Origin: Terrimesophilobacter bigeumensis | GTDB taxonomy: Bacteria > Actinomycetota > Actinomycetes > Actinomycetales > Microbacteriaceae | Reading direction: 5' to 3' | Assembly: GCF_039537265.1 (NCBI RefSeq) | Contig: NZ_BAABAE010000002.1 | Location: 248,001-312,000 of the forward strand | DNA: 64,000 bases | The notes under the pieces: model-generated | Seen by the model: only the letters and a program-made list of their open reading frames with translations | Databases searched by the model: none | What the model was told of the DNA's origin: nothing | In this document: positions 16,105 through 25,033 of the stretch, piece by piece | Layout of the letters: every line of letters begins with the position of its first letter | Position numbering within the stretch: position 1 is the first letter of the stretch | Position numbers and translations under genes: made by a program

Positions 16105-16139
16105 GTTCATAGAGTGAATTAGTAGTTCATTAGATGGAC
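16105..16139. promoter_or_regulatory. Two candidate IclR operators
   Basis: Two imperfect palindromes, GTTCATAGAGTGAAT (16105-16119) and GTTCATTAGATGGAC (16125-16139), lie 20 bp apart centre to centre, so on nearly the same helix face. Both resemble GTTCACTAAGTGAGA upstream of the iclR gene at the far end of the locus. The shared TTCAY-n-RTGR pattern at both ends suggests one regulator, the IclR protein, but binding is inferred. Confidence 0.55.
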
Positions 16140-16158
16140 ACAATGTAGAGGATCAACG

Positions 16159-16923
16159 ATGACTCAGGCACCCTTGGTAGCCCTCACCCGATCGGCGGGT
16201 GTCGCTACCATCCGGCTCAATCGCGCGACCAAGCGCAATGCGCTCAGCACGGCGCTACTCACCGAACTCCTCGAAACACTCACAGCAGTAGCGGCAGACT
16301 TCCCCGCCACGCGCTCCGCCGTGATCCTCGGAGACGGCCCGGCCTTCTGCGCCGGAGCCGACATCAAGGAATTCGAGAAGTGGGATGCCGCATCCCTTCA
16401 CCGCTTCCTCGAGCTGGGAAGCGAAGCCTTTTCTCTCGTCAGCAGCATGCCGCAGGTCATCATTGCCGGCGTGCAGGGCTTCGCGCTCGGTGGGGGGCTC
16501 GAGCTCGCCCTCGCGAGCGACATCCGCTTCGCCGATACGACTGCGCGCTTCGGACTTCCTGAGATCACGATCGGCGGGGTACCCGGTTGGGGCGGAACCG
16601 TTCGGCTCCAGGAGATCATCGGTCGCGGGAGGGCGACCTACTTGACGTTGACAGGCGAGCAGATCGACGCCGACGAAGCGAAGGTCCTCGGCCTCGTCCA
16701 GGATGTCGTGGCGCCAGGTGACCTCGAAGGCTGCTGCCACGCGCTCGCCGAGCGTCTCGCCGGGATGAGTCCGACCGCACTGCGTCTGGCGAAGCACGCC
16801 GTCGCGATGGGGTCGCCGTTCAACGTTGTCGGCCAGGCCGACGTCGAGCAGTACGCGAACCTGGCCTGCATGCTCAGCGACGAGCGCAAGAGCTCCGTCG
16901 AATCGTTCACCGGCCGCACCTAG
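16159..16923 (+). CDS. Enoyl-CoA hydratase/isomerase (crotonase) 1
   Basis: A 254-residue crotonase. The oxyanion-hole segments are CAGADIKEF and FALGGGLELALASD, and both hydratase glutamates are present (E115 in GGLELA and E135 in FGLPEI). It should hydrate an enoyl-CoA or act as an isomerase or hydrolase of a CoA ester. First gene after a clear promoter, 45 bp before the sugar-binding protein gene. A CoA enzyme leading a sugar-transport operon is unusual, and a second crotonase and a CoA-transferase occur later in the same operon. Confidence 0.85.
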   Translation: MTQAPLVALTRSAGVATIRLNRATKRNALSTALLTELLETLTAVAADFPATRSAVILGDGPAFCAGADIKEFEKWDAASLHRFLELGSEAFSLVSSMPQVIIAGVQGFALGGGLELALASDIRFADTTARFGLPEITIGGVPGWGGTVRLQEIIGRGRATYLTLTGEQIDADEAKVLGLVQDVVAPGDLEGCCHALAERLAGMSPTALRLAKHAVAMGSPFNVVGQADVEQYANLACMLSDERKSSVESFTGRT

Positions 16924-16968
16924 GCAAGTGATTACCAGATAACAATCCCGATGAAGTGAGGAGACAGA

Positions 16969-18264
16969 ATGATGAACAAGAGAAAGAAGCGGTTCTACCA
17001 GTACAGCGCGCTCGGTTCCGTCGTCGCTGTCGCATTGGCCCTGACCGGGTGCAGTGCGGATACCGGCGGCGGAGATGGGCCTGGGGACGAAGCGGTCGAG
17101 GTCCTGCTGTTCGCGGGGCCATATGCCACTGTCGCACAGCAGATGCTTCCCGAGTTCGAGAAGGAATCCGGCATCAAGGTGGATCTCACGGTCCTCGGTG
17201 GTGAGGTGATCAACCAGAAGACCTCGACAGAGCTCCTCGGCGGAGGAACCTCCTTCGACGTCATGAGCATCCGCGGCGACTCCATGCCGTTCTACGGCAG
17301 CAGCAGCGTGCTCGCCGACCTCTCCGACTTCCTCGAGGACAGCGAACTCACGCCTCCCGAGTACGAGCTGAGCGATATCACCCCCATGGTGATGAACTAC
17401 TACAACTGGAAGGGCGCACAGGTCGGGATGCCGTGGATCGCCGACGCCTACATCACCTACTACCGCACCGATCTCGTGGAGCAGGCAGGCCTGTCCGGCC
17501 CGCCCACCTCGGCTGAGGAGTATGCGGAGTACGCCAAGAAGCTCACCAATGCCCCCGAGGTATATGGAACCGGGCTCACGATGCAGCGCAGCCACAACCT
17601 CTCGAGCGAGTACTACCAATGGCTGAGCATCTTCGGTGGCGCCGTCGTGGACGGTGACGGCAACTCCGTAGTCGACAGTCCCGAGGCCAGGGAGTCGCTC
17701 AAGCACTACGTAGCGCTCAAGGACAGCGCTCCGCCGGACGTTACCAACTGGGCCTTCGAGCGCCTGACCACAGGCCTGTCGCAGGGTGAGGTGGCGATGG
17801 CTCTTCAGTGGGCCTCGGTCGCCTCGGTCATGGAAGACGAGTCCCAGTCGAAGGTCGCAGGCAAGATGGGCTACGCGCCGACCCCGAGCTCGCCGAACGC
17901 CGCATCGGTCGTGGGTGGCTGGGGTCTGTCGATCCCGGCCGCATCGAAGAACCAGGAGAACGCGTTCAAGTTCATCGCCTGGATGACCGGGCCAGAGATG
18001 ACTCGCGAGATCGCCGTCCTGGGTGGTGGTCCTGCACGCATGTCCCTTCTCAATGACAAGGAGATGAACGAGCAGTTCCCGTGGTTCAAGGCGCAGGGCC
18101 AGAGCCTCGAGAATGCCGTGGCGCGCCCGAGAACTCCCGGCTGGCCCGAGATCGACGACTTCATGTCGACCGAGCTGTCTCAGGTGGTCACCGGCTCACT
18201 TGCCCAAGAAGAGGCCATCGCCCGGATCGCCGAGAAGGTCGAGGAGATTGTCACGAGAAAGTGA
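16969..18264 (+). CDS. Sugar ABC transporter substrate-binding lipoprotein
   Basis: A 431-residue extracellular solute-binding protein. The N-terminus has a basic stretch, a hydrophobic span and the lipobox LTGC (Cys about residue 28), followed by a Gly-rich linker. The body matches family 1 carbohydrate-binding proteins (FDVMSIRGDSMPFYGSSSVLADLS; WASVASVMEDE; GGWGLSIPAASKNQENAFKFIAWM). It delivers substrate to the two permeases encoded next. Given the GH88-type enzyme in the operon, the ligand may be an unsaturated uronyl di- or oligosaccharide (inference). Confidence 0.9.
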   Translation: MMNKRKKRFYQYSALGSVVAVALALTGCSADTGGGDGPGDEAVEVLLFAGPYATVAQQMLPEFEKESGIKVDLTVLGGEVINQKTSTELLGGGTSFDVMSIRGDSMPFYGSSSVLADLSDFLEDSELTPPEYELSDITPMVMNYYNWKGAQVGMPWIADAYITYYRTDLVEQAGLSGPPTSAEEYAEYAKKLTNAPEVYGTGLTMQRSHNLSSEYYQWLSIFGGAVVDGDGNSVVDSPEARESLKHYVALKDSAPPDVTNWAFERLTTGLSQGEVAMALQWASVASVMEDESQSKVAGKMGYAPTPSSPNAASVVGGWGLSIPAASKNQENAFKFIAWMTGPEMTREIAVLGGGPARMSLLNDKEMNEQFPWFKAQGQSLENAVARPRTPGWPEIDDFMSTELSQVVTGSLAQEEAIARIAEKVEEIVTRK

Positions 18265-18311
18265 CGGGAGTGGAGGGTGCGTTTGACGATCGAAGGAACG
18301 GAGGTGTTCGG

Positions 18312-18398
18312 ATGCTGAAGGCAGAACTGGCGAGTGCACGCCACTCCCCCGAGGTGCACGATGCGCCGAAGCTCCAGAGGGATTGGATCTCACGATGA
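18312..18398 (+). CDS. Possible 28-aa ORF coupled to permease
   Basis: A 28-codon ORF (MLKAELASARHSPEV...) with a good GGAGG ribosome site 7 bp upstream, in the 130-bp gap between the binding-protein and first permease genes. Its stop overlaps the permease ATG (ATGA), so it could couple translation to the permease or set a lower permease level. It has no recognisable domain and may be only a coupling leader. Confidence 0.35.
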   Translation: MLKAELASARHSPEVHDAPKLQRDWISR

Positions 18399-19351
18399 CG
18401 CAGACGCACTCTCCGCTTCCGAAGCCGGCACTGCCCGGCAGGGGACAGATCTCCCCTGCCGGGCGGGGCCTGCGGCGCAGGAAGGCACTGAGGAGATTCA
18501 ATCCTTACTTCTACATCCTGCCGGGCATCGCTTACATCGTCATCACGACGATCGTGCCTCTCGTCTACTCGCTGCGCACGAGTTTCAGTGAGGAGAGGGG
18601 CGGGTCTATCGGGAACCCGACCTTCATCGGGCTGGAGAACTACTTCAGGATCTTCCAGGACGGGTCGTTCTGGCACTCCGTGCAGGTCACACTCGTCTAC
18701 ACCGGAGCCACGGTCATCCTCGAGATGATCATCGGCACCGCCCTGGCGCTCGTGCTCGTCAGGCTGCGTCGCGGACGCAAGCTCAGCCGCGTGCTCTTCG
18801 TCATCCCGTTCAGCCTGCCGCCGGTCGTCGTCGGACTCATGTACTTGCTGATCCTCGACAGGGGCAACGGCATCCTCAACTACTTGCTCAGCCTTCTCGG
18901 CGTCGAAGCCGTCTCGTGGCTGGGCGACCCGTCCGTAGCCCTGTGGGCGATCATCAGCGTCGACATCTGGCAGTGGACTCCGTTCGTGATCATTTCGGCC
19001 CTTGCCGCGCTCGAGTCCATGCCGGGTGATGTCCTCGAGGCCGGCATCGTCGATGGCGCGAACCCGCGCCAGTTGTTGCGCTGGATCATCCTTCCCCTCA
19101 TCAAGCCGGTGCTGCTCGTGGTCGCCCTCACGAGGGCGCTCACCTCCCTCAAGGTGTTCGACATCGTGTTCGTGCTCACGAGCGGCGGGCCAGGAAGGGC
19201 GACGGAGACGTTGAGTTACAACATCTACATCGACGCGTTCCAGCGGTTCGACTTCGGGCACAGCGCCGCCCTGTCCTGGATCCTCATCCTGCTCGCCATG
19301 CTCCTGTCCATCCCGCTCGTTCGGGCCATGCTTCGTTCGGATGTCGCATGA
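18395..19351 (+). CDS. Sugar ABC transporter permease (MalF type)
   Basis: A 318-residue CUT1 permease with six or so transmembrane segments. The EAA loop that docks to the ATPase is visible at ALAALESMPGDVLEAGIVDGANPRQLLRWIILPLIKPVLL. An extended basic N-terminal tail (PLPKPALPGRGQ...) precedes the first membrane segment. The ATG at 18395 is chosen because it overlaps the preceding short ORF; a TTG 12 bp earlier is in frame. No ATP-binding gene lies in the operon, as usual for actinobacterial CUT1 systems that share an MsiK-type ATPase. Confidence 0.9.
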   Translation: MTQTHSPLPKPALPGRGQISPAGRGLRRRKALRRFNPYFYILPGIAYIVITTIVPLVYSLRTSFSEERGGSIGNPTFIGLENYFRIFQDGSFWHSVQVTLVYTGATVILEMIIGTALALVLVRLRRGRKLSRVLFVIPFSLPPVVVGLMYLLILDRGNGILNYLLSLLGVEAVSWLGDPSVALWAIISVDIWQWTPFVIISALAALESMPGDVLEAGIVDGANPRQLLRWIILPLIKPVLLVVALTRALTSLKVFDIVFVLTSGGPGRATETLSYNIYIDAFQRFDFGHSAALSWILILLAMLLSIPLVRAMLRSDVA

Positions 19352-19369
19352 ATCAGCCGAAAGGACTCG

Positions 19370-20251
19370 ATGATGACGCTCAGCACTGAGGTCACGAACG
19401 GGAAGAAGCGGCGCCTCGCCGGCCCCATCACGATCGTCGTCGTGCTGTTCTTCATGGCGCCCATCCTGTGGTTCGCCTCCACATCCCTCAAGCAGAGTGG
19501 ACTGACATTCCAGATTCCACCGGCCTGGTTCTTCGAACCGACACTCGAACACTACGGAAACGTCGTCGGCGTCTCCAAGCCGCTCGAGACCCTGTGGCAG
19601 GCCGGCCAGATTCCGAACTTCATGGGTGCGCTGTTCAACAGCCTCATCATCGCTGTCGGGTCCACCCTGCTGTCGACATTCCTCGGCACGGTGGCCGCAT
19701 TCGGATTCGCACGTTTCAAGATCCGCTGGGAGAACGCATTCCTGCTCGGATACCTTCTGATCCGGATGGTCCCGGCTGTCTCGCTCGTCCTGCCGCTGTA
19801 CCAGTTGTTCCGGATCTTCGGGCTCAACGACACGTACGTCGGCATGATCATCGCCGAGAGCACATTCCAGGTTCCTTTCGTCGTATGGATGATGACCGGG
19901 TTCATCCGCCAGGTTCCCGCTGAGCTCGAGGAGAGCGCGATGGTCGACGGCCTGAGCCGTCCGCGTGCCATGCTGCGGATCACCGTCCCTCTCATTACGC
20001 CGGGCCTTTTCGCAACCGTCATCTTCAACTTCGTGCAGGCCTGGAACGACTTCCTGTATCCGCTCGTTCTCACGTCGCAGAATACCCAGACACTGCCCGT
20101 CGCGATCATCGGCTTCATCGCCGACGGCAATATCTTCTGGGGGGAGATGGCCGCCGCTGGGATGCTCGTGCTCCTCCCGGTCATCCTCTTCTCGATGCTG
20201 GCGCAGCGCTACATCGTCGCCGGGGCAACGGCAGGAGCAGTGAAAGGCTGA
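19370..20251 (+). CDS. Sugar ABC transporter permease (MalG type)
   Basis: A 293-residue inner-membrane permease. Hydrophobic span 1 is near residue 20-40, and the EAA motif is at ELEESAMVDGLSRPRAMLRITVPLITPGLFATVIF. It pairs with the MalF-type permease 19 bp upstream. Its stop overlaps the ATG of the CoA-transferase gene by one base, so the transport and CoA genes are translated from one message. Confidence 0.9.
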   Translation: MMTLSTEVTNGKKRRLAGPITIVVVLFFMAPILWFASTSLKQSGLTFQIPPAWFFEPTLEHYGNVVGVSKPLETLWQAGQIPNFMGALFNSLIIAVGSTLLSTFLGTVAAFGFARFKIRWENAFLLGYLLIRMVPAVSLVLPLYQLFRIFGLNDTYVGMIIAESTFQVPFVVWMMTGFIRQVPAELEESAMVDGLSRPRAMLRITVPLITPGLFATVIFNFVQAWNDFLYPLVLTSQNTQTLPVAIIGFIADGNIFWGEMAAAGMLVLLPVILFSMLAQRYIVAGATAGAVKG

Positions 20252-21441
20252 TGACAGTGCAGGATTCGACAACCGGCGTGAGGCCGCTCAGCGGGCTCAA
20301 AGTGCTCGACCTGAGCCAGATCCTGGCTGGCCCGTATTGTACGCGCCTTCTCGCCGACGCCGGTGCCGAGGTGACCAAGATCGAGCCGCCGACCGGCGAT
20401 CCCTCGCGAAACCTTCCCGCCATGATCGGCGAGAATCACAGTGGCTATTTTCTCTGGCTGAACGCGGGGAAGCGCAGTGTCGTGGCCGACCTTCGCAGTC
20501 AGGAAGGTCGCAACCTCATCCTCGCTCTTGCAGCGGAGGCGGACGTCCTGGTCGAGAACATGCGGCCTGGCTCGCTCAACGACAAGGGCCTCGGATATGA
20601 GCAGCTCCGGCTCGTCAACCCCGGGCTCGTCATGTGCTCGATCTCGGCGTTCGGGGGCACGGGGGCCTTTGCAGGCCGTGCTGGACAGGGCATCGTCGCC
20701 GAAGGCTGGGCCGGCGTGATCGACATGAACGGCTACCCGGGCCAGACCCCGCTTCCGCTCGGCGTCGCGCTCGCCGACGTCTCGGCAGGTATCCACGCGT
20801 ATGGCGCGATCCTGACTGCGCTCTACCGGCGCGACCATGTCGATGGCATCGGCGAGTACATCGACATCTCCCTCTTCGACGCGAGCCTGCCGTTCCATGA
20901 GACGGCGATCGAGGAGGTCGAGTTCGGCGACGCCGAGCCGACACGCAATGGCTCGGAGCACCGGGCCGTGGTTCCCTACGGCGTGTACGAGGCGCCGGAC
21001 GCGCCCCTCGTGATCGCGGCAGGGACCGAGCGCCTCTGGAAGCGTCTCGACGAGGTGCTCGGCGAGAGGCTCGGGCCGGCGGACGTCGACCTGTCGACCA
21101 ACGAGCTGCGCCTTCGACACCGTCAGATCGTGAAGGATCGCATCGAGAAGTGGGCCGGGCTCCAGGGCTCGCGCGACCGGGCTCTCGAGCAGCTCACGCG
21201 TGCAGGGATCCCGTGCGGGCCCGTCGTGGCGGTCAAGGATGTCGCCAGGGGCGAACTGGCAACCTCACGAGGCACCTTCGCCACGATCCCGGATGCCGTG
21301 CTCGGTCAGGTCTCGGTGCTCGGCACGCCTTACAAGACCACCAATTCTCTCATCGGCCCGACGGGTCCCGCCCCCGCGCTGGGGGAGCACACCGAACAGG
21401 TCGTCGCCGCCGTCCTCGACAGAGGCAGCAGGCGCGAGTGA
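20251..21441 (+). CDS. Class III CoA-transferase (CaiB/BaiF family)
   Basis: A 396-residue enzyme of the CaiB/BaiF/Frc family, which moves CoA between carboxylic acids through an aspartyl-CoA intermediate. Family motifs: LSGLKVLDLSQILAGPYCTRLLADAGAEVTKIEPP, VENMRPGSLNDKGLGYEQL, and the catalytic Asp in GEYIDISLFDASL. Its start touches the permease stop. The operon supplies two crotonases but no acyl-CoA dehydrogenase or ligase, so this enzyme is the likely point at which an acid is activated. The acid is not identifiable from sequence. Confidence 0.88.
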   Translation: MTVQDSTTGVRPLSGLKVLDLSQILAGPYCTRLLADAGAEVTKIEPPTGDPSRNLPAMIGENHSGYFLWLNAGKRSVVADLRSQEGRNLILALAAEADVLVENMRPGSLNDKGLGYEQLRLVNPGLVMCSISAFGGTGAFAGRAGQGIVAEGWAGVIDMNGYPGQTPLPLGVALADVSAGIHAYGAILTALYRRDHVDGIGEYIDISLFDASLPFHETAIEEVEFGDAEPTRNGSEHRAVVPYGVYEAPDAPLVIAAGTERLWKRLDEVLGERLGPADVDLSTNELRLRHRQIVKDRIEKWAGLQGSRDRALEQLTRAGIPCGPVVAVKDVARGELATSRGTFATIPDAVLGQVSVLGTPYKTTNSLIGPTGPAPALGEHTEQVVAAVLDRGSRRE

Positions 21442-21476
21442 CCAGCACCCACGACCCCGACAAAGATAGGAAACCC

Positions 21477-22631
21477 ATGGACACCCTTGAAGCAGCCTGG
21501 AACGAGATAGCTCTCGAGGCTGACATTCTGCGTCGAATGCCCGCCTTCCCGATCTGGACGGACGGAGACTCCTGGATCACCGCGGAGTTCGACCAGGATG
21601 AGCGTGGTGTCCTTCCACACCACGGTTCGTGGATGGTCGGCGATCTTCCTGCGATTCTCTGGTTCCTTGCATCGGGTGAGGACGACCCGGAGAAGCGCAC
21701 GGAACGACATGACCTCGCCCTGACCTGGAGTACGAGGCTCGCCAACCGCACCGCGACGAGGAGTTTCGCCTCCGTGAGCCACATGTTCTTCCGGGGAACC
21801 CTCGTCGGCATGGCGATCGCGGGGGAGAAGAACCTTGAGCCGCTCGCGCTGGCCGCCGCGAAGACGATCTCGGATCGCTTTCTCGAGATCGGGTACATGA
21901 AGTCGTTCGGCCCCCCCGAGGACCACGAGTACCCGTTCACGACTGTCGACGACGTCATCAACCTCACGGTGCCGCTCTGGTATGCCCGCGAGAAGGGTGA
22001 CGAGGAACTCGCGGCCGCTGCGATCGCCGCCATCCACGTCATCGCCGACGGACTCATCCGGCCCGATGGCTCTACGGGCCAGGTGCTCCTCTTCGACAAG
22101 GATCGAAAGCCGACCCGGGTCGACACCTATCAGGGCTACTCACCGGATGGCTGCTGGTCACGCGGGCAGGCGTGGGGTATCTACGGCTTCGCAACGGTGT
22201 ATCGGCAGACCGGCGAAGCCCGATTCCTCGACATCGCCCAGTCGATGGCGGACTACTGGATGGACCGGGTGCAGGACGACCCCTCTCCGATCTGGGACTT
22301 CGACCTGCCCGAATCGGAGCCGAAGGTGCGTGACAGCTTTGCGGCGGGTCTCGCCTACGCGGGACTGCTCGAGCTGGCGGAGGCGAGCGACGGCGTGCGC
22401 CGGGCGGAGCTGCGTTCCTACGCAAAGCACATGGTGGAGGCTCTCGCGATCAAGCACGTGATCGGCAAGCCGCGAGGTCACGGGATCGTGGCGGGTGCCG
22501 CCCTGGACGTACCGCACAACCACGGCATCGACTCGTCCGTGATCGTCGGTGACAGCTACTTCACCGAGGCGGTCTGGCGTCTCACCGCCAGCGAGCGACG
22601 GTCGATCACACCCAGAATGGTTCCAGCGTGA
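21477..22631 (+). CDS. GH88/GH105-type unsaturated uronyl hydrolase
   Basis: A 384-residue alpha6/alpha6-barrel enzyme. Family marks include SWMVGDLPAILWFL near residue 56, FTTVDDVINLTVPLW, the signature WSRGQAWGIYGFATVYRQTG, and GIDSSVIVGDSYFTEAVWRL at the end. GH88 and GH105 enzymes remove the 4,5-unsaturated uronic acid left by polysaccharide lyases by hydrating the double bond. No signal peptide is seen, so it is cytoplasmic and should act on the imported disaccharide. The ATG at 21477 begins the fold; the upstream frame is a shadow of the CoA-transferase gene. Confidence 0.85.
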   Translation: MDTLEAAWNEIALEADILRRMPAFPIWTDGDSWITAEFDQDERGVLPHHGSWMVGDLPAILWFLASGEDDPEKRTERHDLALTWSTRLANRTATRSFASVSHMFFRGTLVGMAIAGEKNLEPLALAAAKTISDRFLEIGYMKSFGPPEDHEYPFTTVDDVINLTVPLWYAREKGDEELAAAAIAAIHVIADGLIRPDGSTGQVLLFDKDRKPTRVDTYQGYSPDGCWSRGQAWGIYGFATVYRQTGEARFLDIAQSMADYWMDRVQDDPSPIWDFDLPESEPKVRDSFAAGLAYAGLLELAEASDGVRRAELRSYAKHMVEALAIKHVIGKPRGHGIVAGAALDVPHNHGIDSSVIVGDSYFTEAVWRLTASERRSITPRMVPA

Positions 22632-22689
22632 AGCCGTCGGCGCGACCGTCACGACCTGGTTCACTGGAACGCTTGAGAGGGGTGCCGCA

Positions 22690-23325
22690 ATGACAGAGCA
22701 AGGGACCTTGGAGGCCATCACCTCATCACGGGTCGTCGCTATAGTACGAGAAGGATCCGCCGACGCCGCGAAGCGGGAGGTGGAGAGACTGGTCGAGGCG
22801 GGCATCCGGGTCGTGGAGGTCTCGCTGTCCACGCCGGGCGCACTCGAGGTCGCGAGGTGGATGGCGGACGAGATGGATGCCGAGGGCCTCCACTTCGGTG
22901 TCGGCACGGTTCTCGCGGCACACGATGTCGAAGAGGCCGCGGCGACAGGGGCATCCTTCATCGTGAGCCCGATCAGCCGGGCCGGTCTCATCTCGACGTG
23001 CAAGGAGCTCGGGCTCGTGAGCATCGTCGGCGCGATGACCCCGACCGAGTGCGTCGTCGCTTCCGACGGCGGGGCGGACCTGCTCAAGCTCTTTCCGGCC
23101 AACATGTGGACGCTCGACGCTCTCAAGGGCCTTCTGCAGGCACTCCCTGAGCTGAGGCTCGTCCCGACCGGCGGCATCACGCTGTCGAGCGCCAAGACGT
23201 GGCTGGATGCCGGAGCGGTCGCGGTGGGGATGGGGAGCGCGTTGAGGACCACGGGCTCGGTCAGGCCCCTTCAGGCGGCTCTGGAGGCCCTCGCCCTTGT
23301 CGGCTCGGCGGGACTCGATGACTGA
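22690..23325 (+). CDS. KDPG/KDPGal aldolase (Eda/DgoA type)
   Basis: A 211-residue class I aldolase of the KDPG family. The Schiff-base lysine K133 lies in DLLKLFPANMW, with the acid/base Glu in VVEVSLST (about residue 43) and the phosphate loop VPTGGITL. It splits a 2-keto-3-deoxy-6-phosphosugar acid into pyruvate and glyceraldehyde 3-phosphate. The gene starts 58 bp after the GH88 gene, and its end overlaps the DgoK-type kinase, which would make its substrate. Gluco versus galacto specificity cannot be read from sequence. Confidence 0.88.
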   Translation: MTEQGTLEAITSSRVVAIVREGSADAAKREVERLVEAGIRVVEVSLSTPGALEVARWMADEMDAEGLHFGVGTVLAAHDVEEAAATGASFIVSPISRAGLISTCKELGLVSIVGAMTPTECVVASDGGADLLKLFPANMWTLDALKGLLQALPELRLVPTGGITLSSAKTWLDAGAVAVGMGSALRTTGSVRPLQAALEALALVGSAGLDD

Positions 23326-24241
23326 TCCCGCATTGCTCGGTGTGGACTGGGGGAGCAGCCGTCTGCGCGGATACGTCGTGGCAGCCGACGGCCGGATCCT
23401 CGAGGCCGCGGAAAGCGATACCGGGGTGTTGACGGCGGAAAGGAGCGACCTGGCCGATGCGCTCGTGGCGCTGCTGGGCGGCTGGCGCGCGCGATGGCCG
23501 GACGTTCCCATCGTTGCCTCCGGCATGGTCGGAAGCCGCACGGGTCTCAGGGAGGTCCCGTATGTCAGCACGCCGGCGGGGGTTTCGGAGGTGCGTAGCG
23601 GAATGCAGGTCGTCGCCATCGGCGGAATGCGGGTCGCCATCGTACCGGGGCTGGTCCACCGGACTGGGGGCAGCGTGGACGTCATTCGCGGTGAGGAGAC
23701 CATCCTGCTCGGCTGTCCGGTGGACGTCGCGACGGGGGTCGCAGCGATCGTCTTACCGGGTACGCATAGCAAGTGGGCGCAGATCGACGAGAGCGTCATC
23801 ACGGATTTCTGCACCTTCGCAACGGGAGAGTTCTTCGACTCCATGCTCCACTCGGGCTCCTTGCGGGACCTCCTCGAGGCCGAGCCCGACCACGATCCCG
23901 GAGCTTTCCGTGAGAGCGTTTTCCGCGGCCTCGAGTCGCAGGGTCTGCTGCACGACTACTTCGGAGTTCGAGCCCAGGTCGTGACCGGCGCCACCGCTGC
24001 GTGGGGCATCCCCTCGCGCCTTTCGGGCCTGCTCATCGGTTACGAACTCGCCGAGGCGCTTCGCCGAGGTCTCGTCGCACCGAAGGGATCGGTCGCCGTC
24101 GTCGGCGATGGCGCCCTCGCCGACCGATACCGGGAGGCGATCGAGATCGCCGGCCTGACCGCGACCGTCGCTCCGGCCGTTCCGTGTCTTGCGCGCGGTT
24201 GGCTGCTCCTCGCCGGAGCCTCGCAACCAAAGGCGTCCTGA
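23318..24241 (+). CDS. dgoK: 2-dehydro-3-deoxygalactonokinase (DgoK family)
   Basis: A 307-residue kinase of the DgoK family: ATP-binding start LLGVDWGSSRLRGYVV, RGEETILLG, and the family mark VLPGTHSKWAQ. It phosphorylates 2-keto-3-deoxygalactonate at C6 in the De Ley-Doudoroff route, feeding the aldolase encoded just upstream. The 8-bp overlap with that gene supports joint function. The kinase type points to a galacto-configured or unsaturated-uronate-derived acid, though DgoK-like kinases may also accept KDG. Confidence 0.88.
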   Translation: MTDPALLGVDWGSSRLRGYVVAADGRILEAAESDTGVLTAERSDLADALVALLGGWRARWPDVPIVASGMVGSRTGLREVPYVSTPAGVSEVRSGMQVVAIGGMRVAIVPGLVHRTGGSVDVIRGEETILLGCPVDVATGVAAIVLPGTHSKWAQIDESVITDFCTFATGEFFDSMLHSGSLRDLLEAEPDHDPGAFRESVFRGLESQGLLHDYFGVRAQVVTGATAAWGIPSRLSGLLIGYELAEALRRGLVAPKGSVAVVGDGALADRYREAIEIAGLTATVAPAVPCLARGWLLLAGASQPKAS

Positions 24242-25033
24242 ATGTCGAACGATGTCGAGACCCCGGTGCTGCTGAACCTGAGTGGCCACGTGCTCACCGT
24301 CACGATCAACCGGCCGGCGGCGAGGAACGCCCTTCGCGTCGCGGACAAGCGACGGATCGCGGACATCCTCGACGAGGCGGCTGCGGGAGACGCGAGGTGC
24401 GTGGTGCTCACGGGGGCAGGCGACCAGGCGTTCTGCGCGGGTTCGGACCTCAAGGAGATGTCGAAGATGGACACAGCGGGCTTCCTCGCTATGGAGCGGG
24501 TCGAGGCGCAGATGTACGACGCCATCATGCGCAACCCCCTGCCGGTGATCGCGGCGGTTCACGGCTGGGCCCTCGGCACCGGATGCGTGCTGGCGGCGGC
24601 ATCCGACCTCGTCGTGGCCGACCCCGGTGCGAATTTCGGGCAACCGGAGATCCTCAATGGCGCTCCGACGCCGATCCACGGTGCTCTGCTACCGCGCATC
24701 GTAGGGTTGAACCGGGCCAGGTGGCTTGTGCTGACCGGGCGGACGATCACGGCTGCCACGGCACTGGACTGGGGGTTGGTGTCCGAGGTCTCGCCGCCTG
24801 GAGCCGCGCTGGACGTGGCGCAGACCTTGGCGGCGAGTCTCGTCGAGGATGTGCATCCCGGCTCGATGGCCCTGCAGAAGCAGATCGTCGACGGTTGGGT
24901 GCGGCACTCCTTCGGCGCTGCGGTCGACGGCAGCATGTTCATCGCCGCGACGGCGTACGGTTCCGGATGGCCGCAGTCGGCTGCGGCGCGGATGCGGGGA
25001 AGAAGACTGCGTCGGACCGGCGAGGCGGGCTGA
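24242..25033 (+). CDS. Divergent crotonase-family protein 2
   Basis: A 263-residue crotonase. It has the first oxyanion segment CAGSDLKEM, and keeps one catalytic Glu (E136 in FGQPEI). The other is replaced: the segment reads GTGCVLAAASD, with V116 where hydratases carry Glu, and the usual PGxGGTQRL reads APTPIHGALLPR. It is therefore unlikely to be a simple enoyl-CoA hydratase and may be an isomerase, hydrolase or lyase on a CoA ester. It sits immediately behind dgoK (no gap) and overlaps the DapA-like gene (TGATG). Confidence 0.82.
   Translation: MSNDVETPVLLNLSGHVLTVTINRPAARNALRVADKRRIADILDEAAAGDARCVVLTGAGDQAFCAGSDLKEMSKMDTAGFLAMERVEAQMYDAIMRNPLPVIAAVHGWALGTGCVLAAASDLVVADPGANFGQPEILNGAPTPIHGALLPRIVGLNRARWLVLTGRTITAATALDWGLVSEVSPPGAALDVAQTLAASLVEDVHPGSMALQKQIVDGWVRHSFGAAVDGSMFIAATAYGSGWPQSAAARMRGRRLRRTGEAG

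Noticed and set aside
18251..20272. A 673-codon minus-strand frame across the permease genes
   Set aside because: Asp/Glu/Arg-rich composition with no domain; it is the mirror of two certain permease genes.
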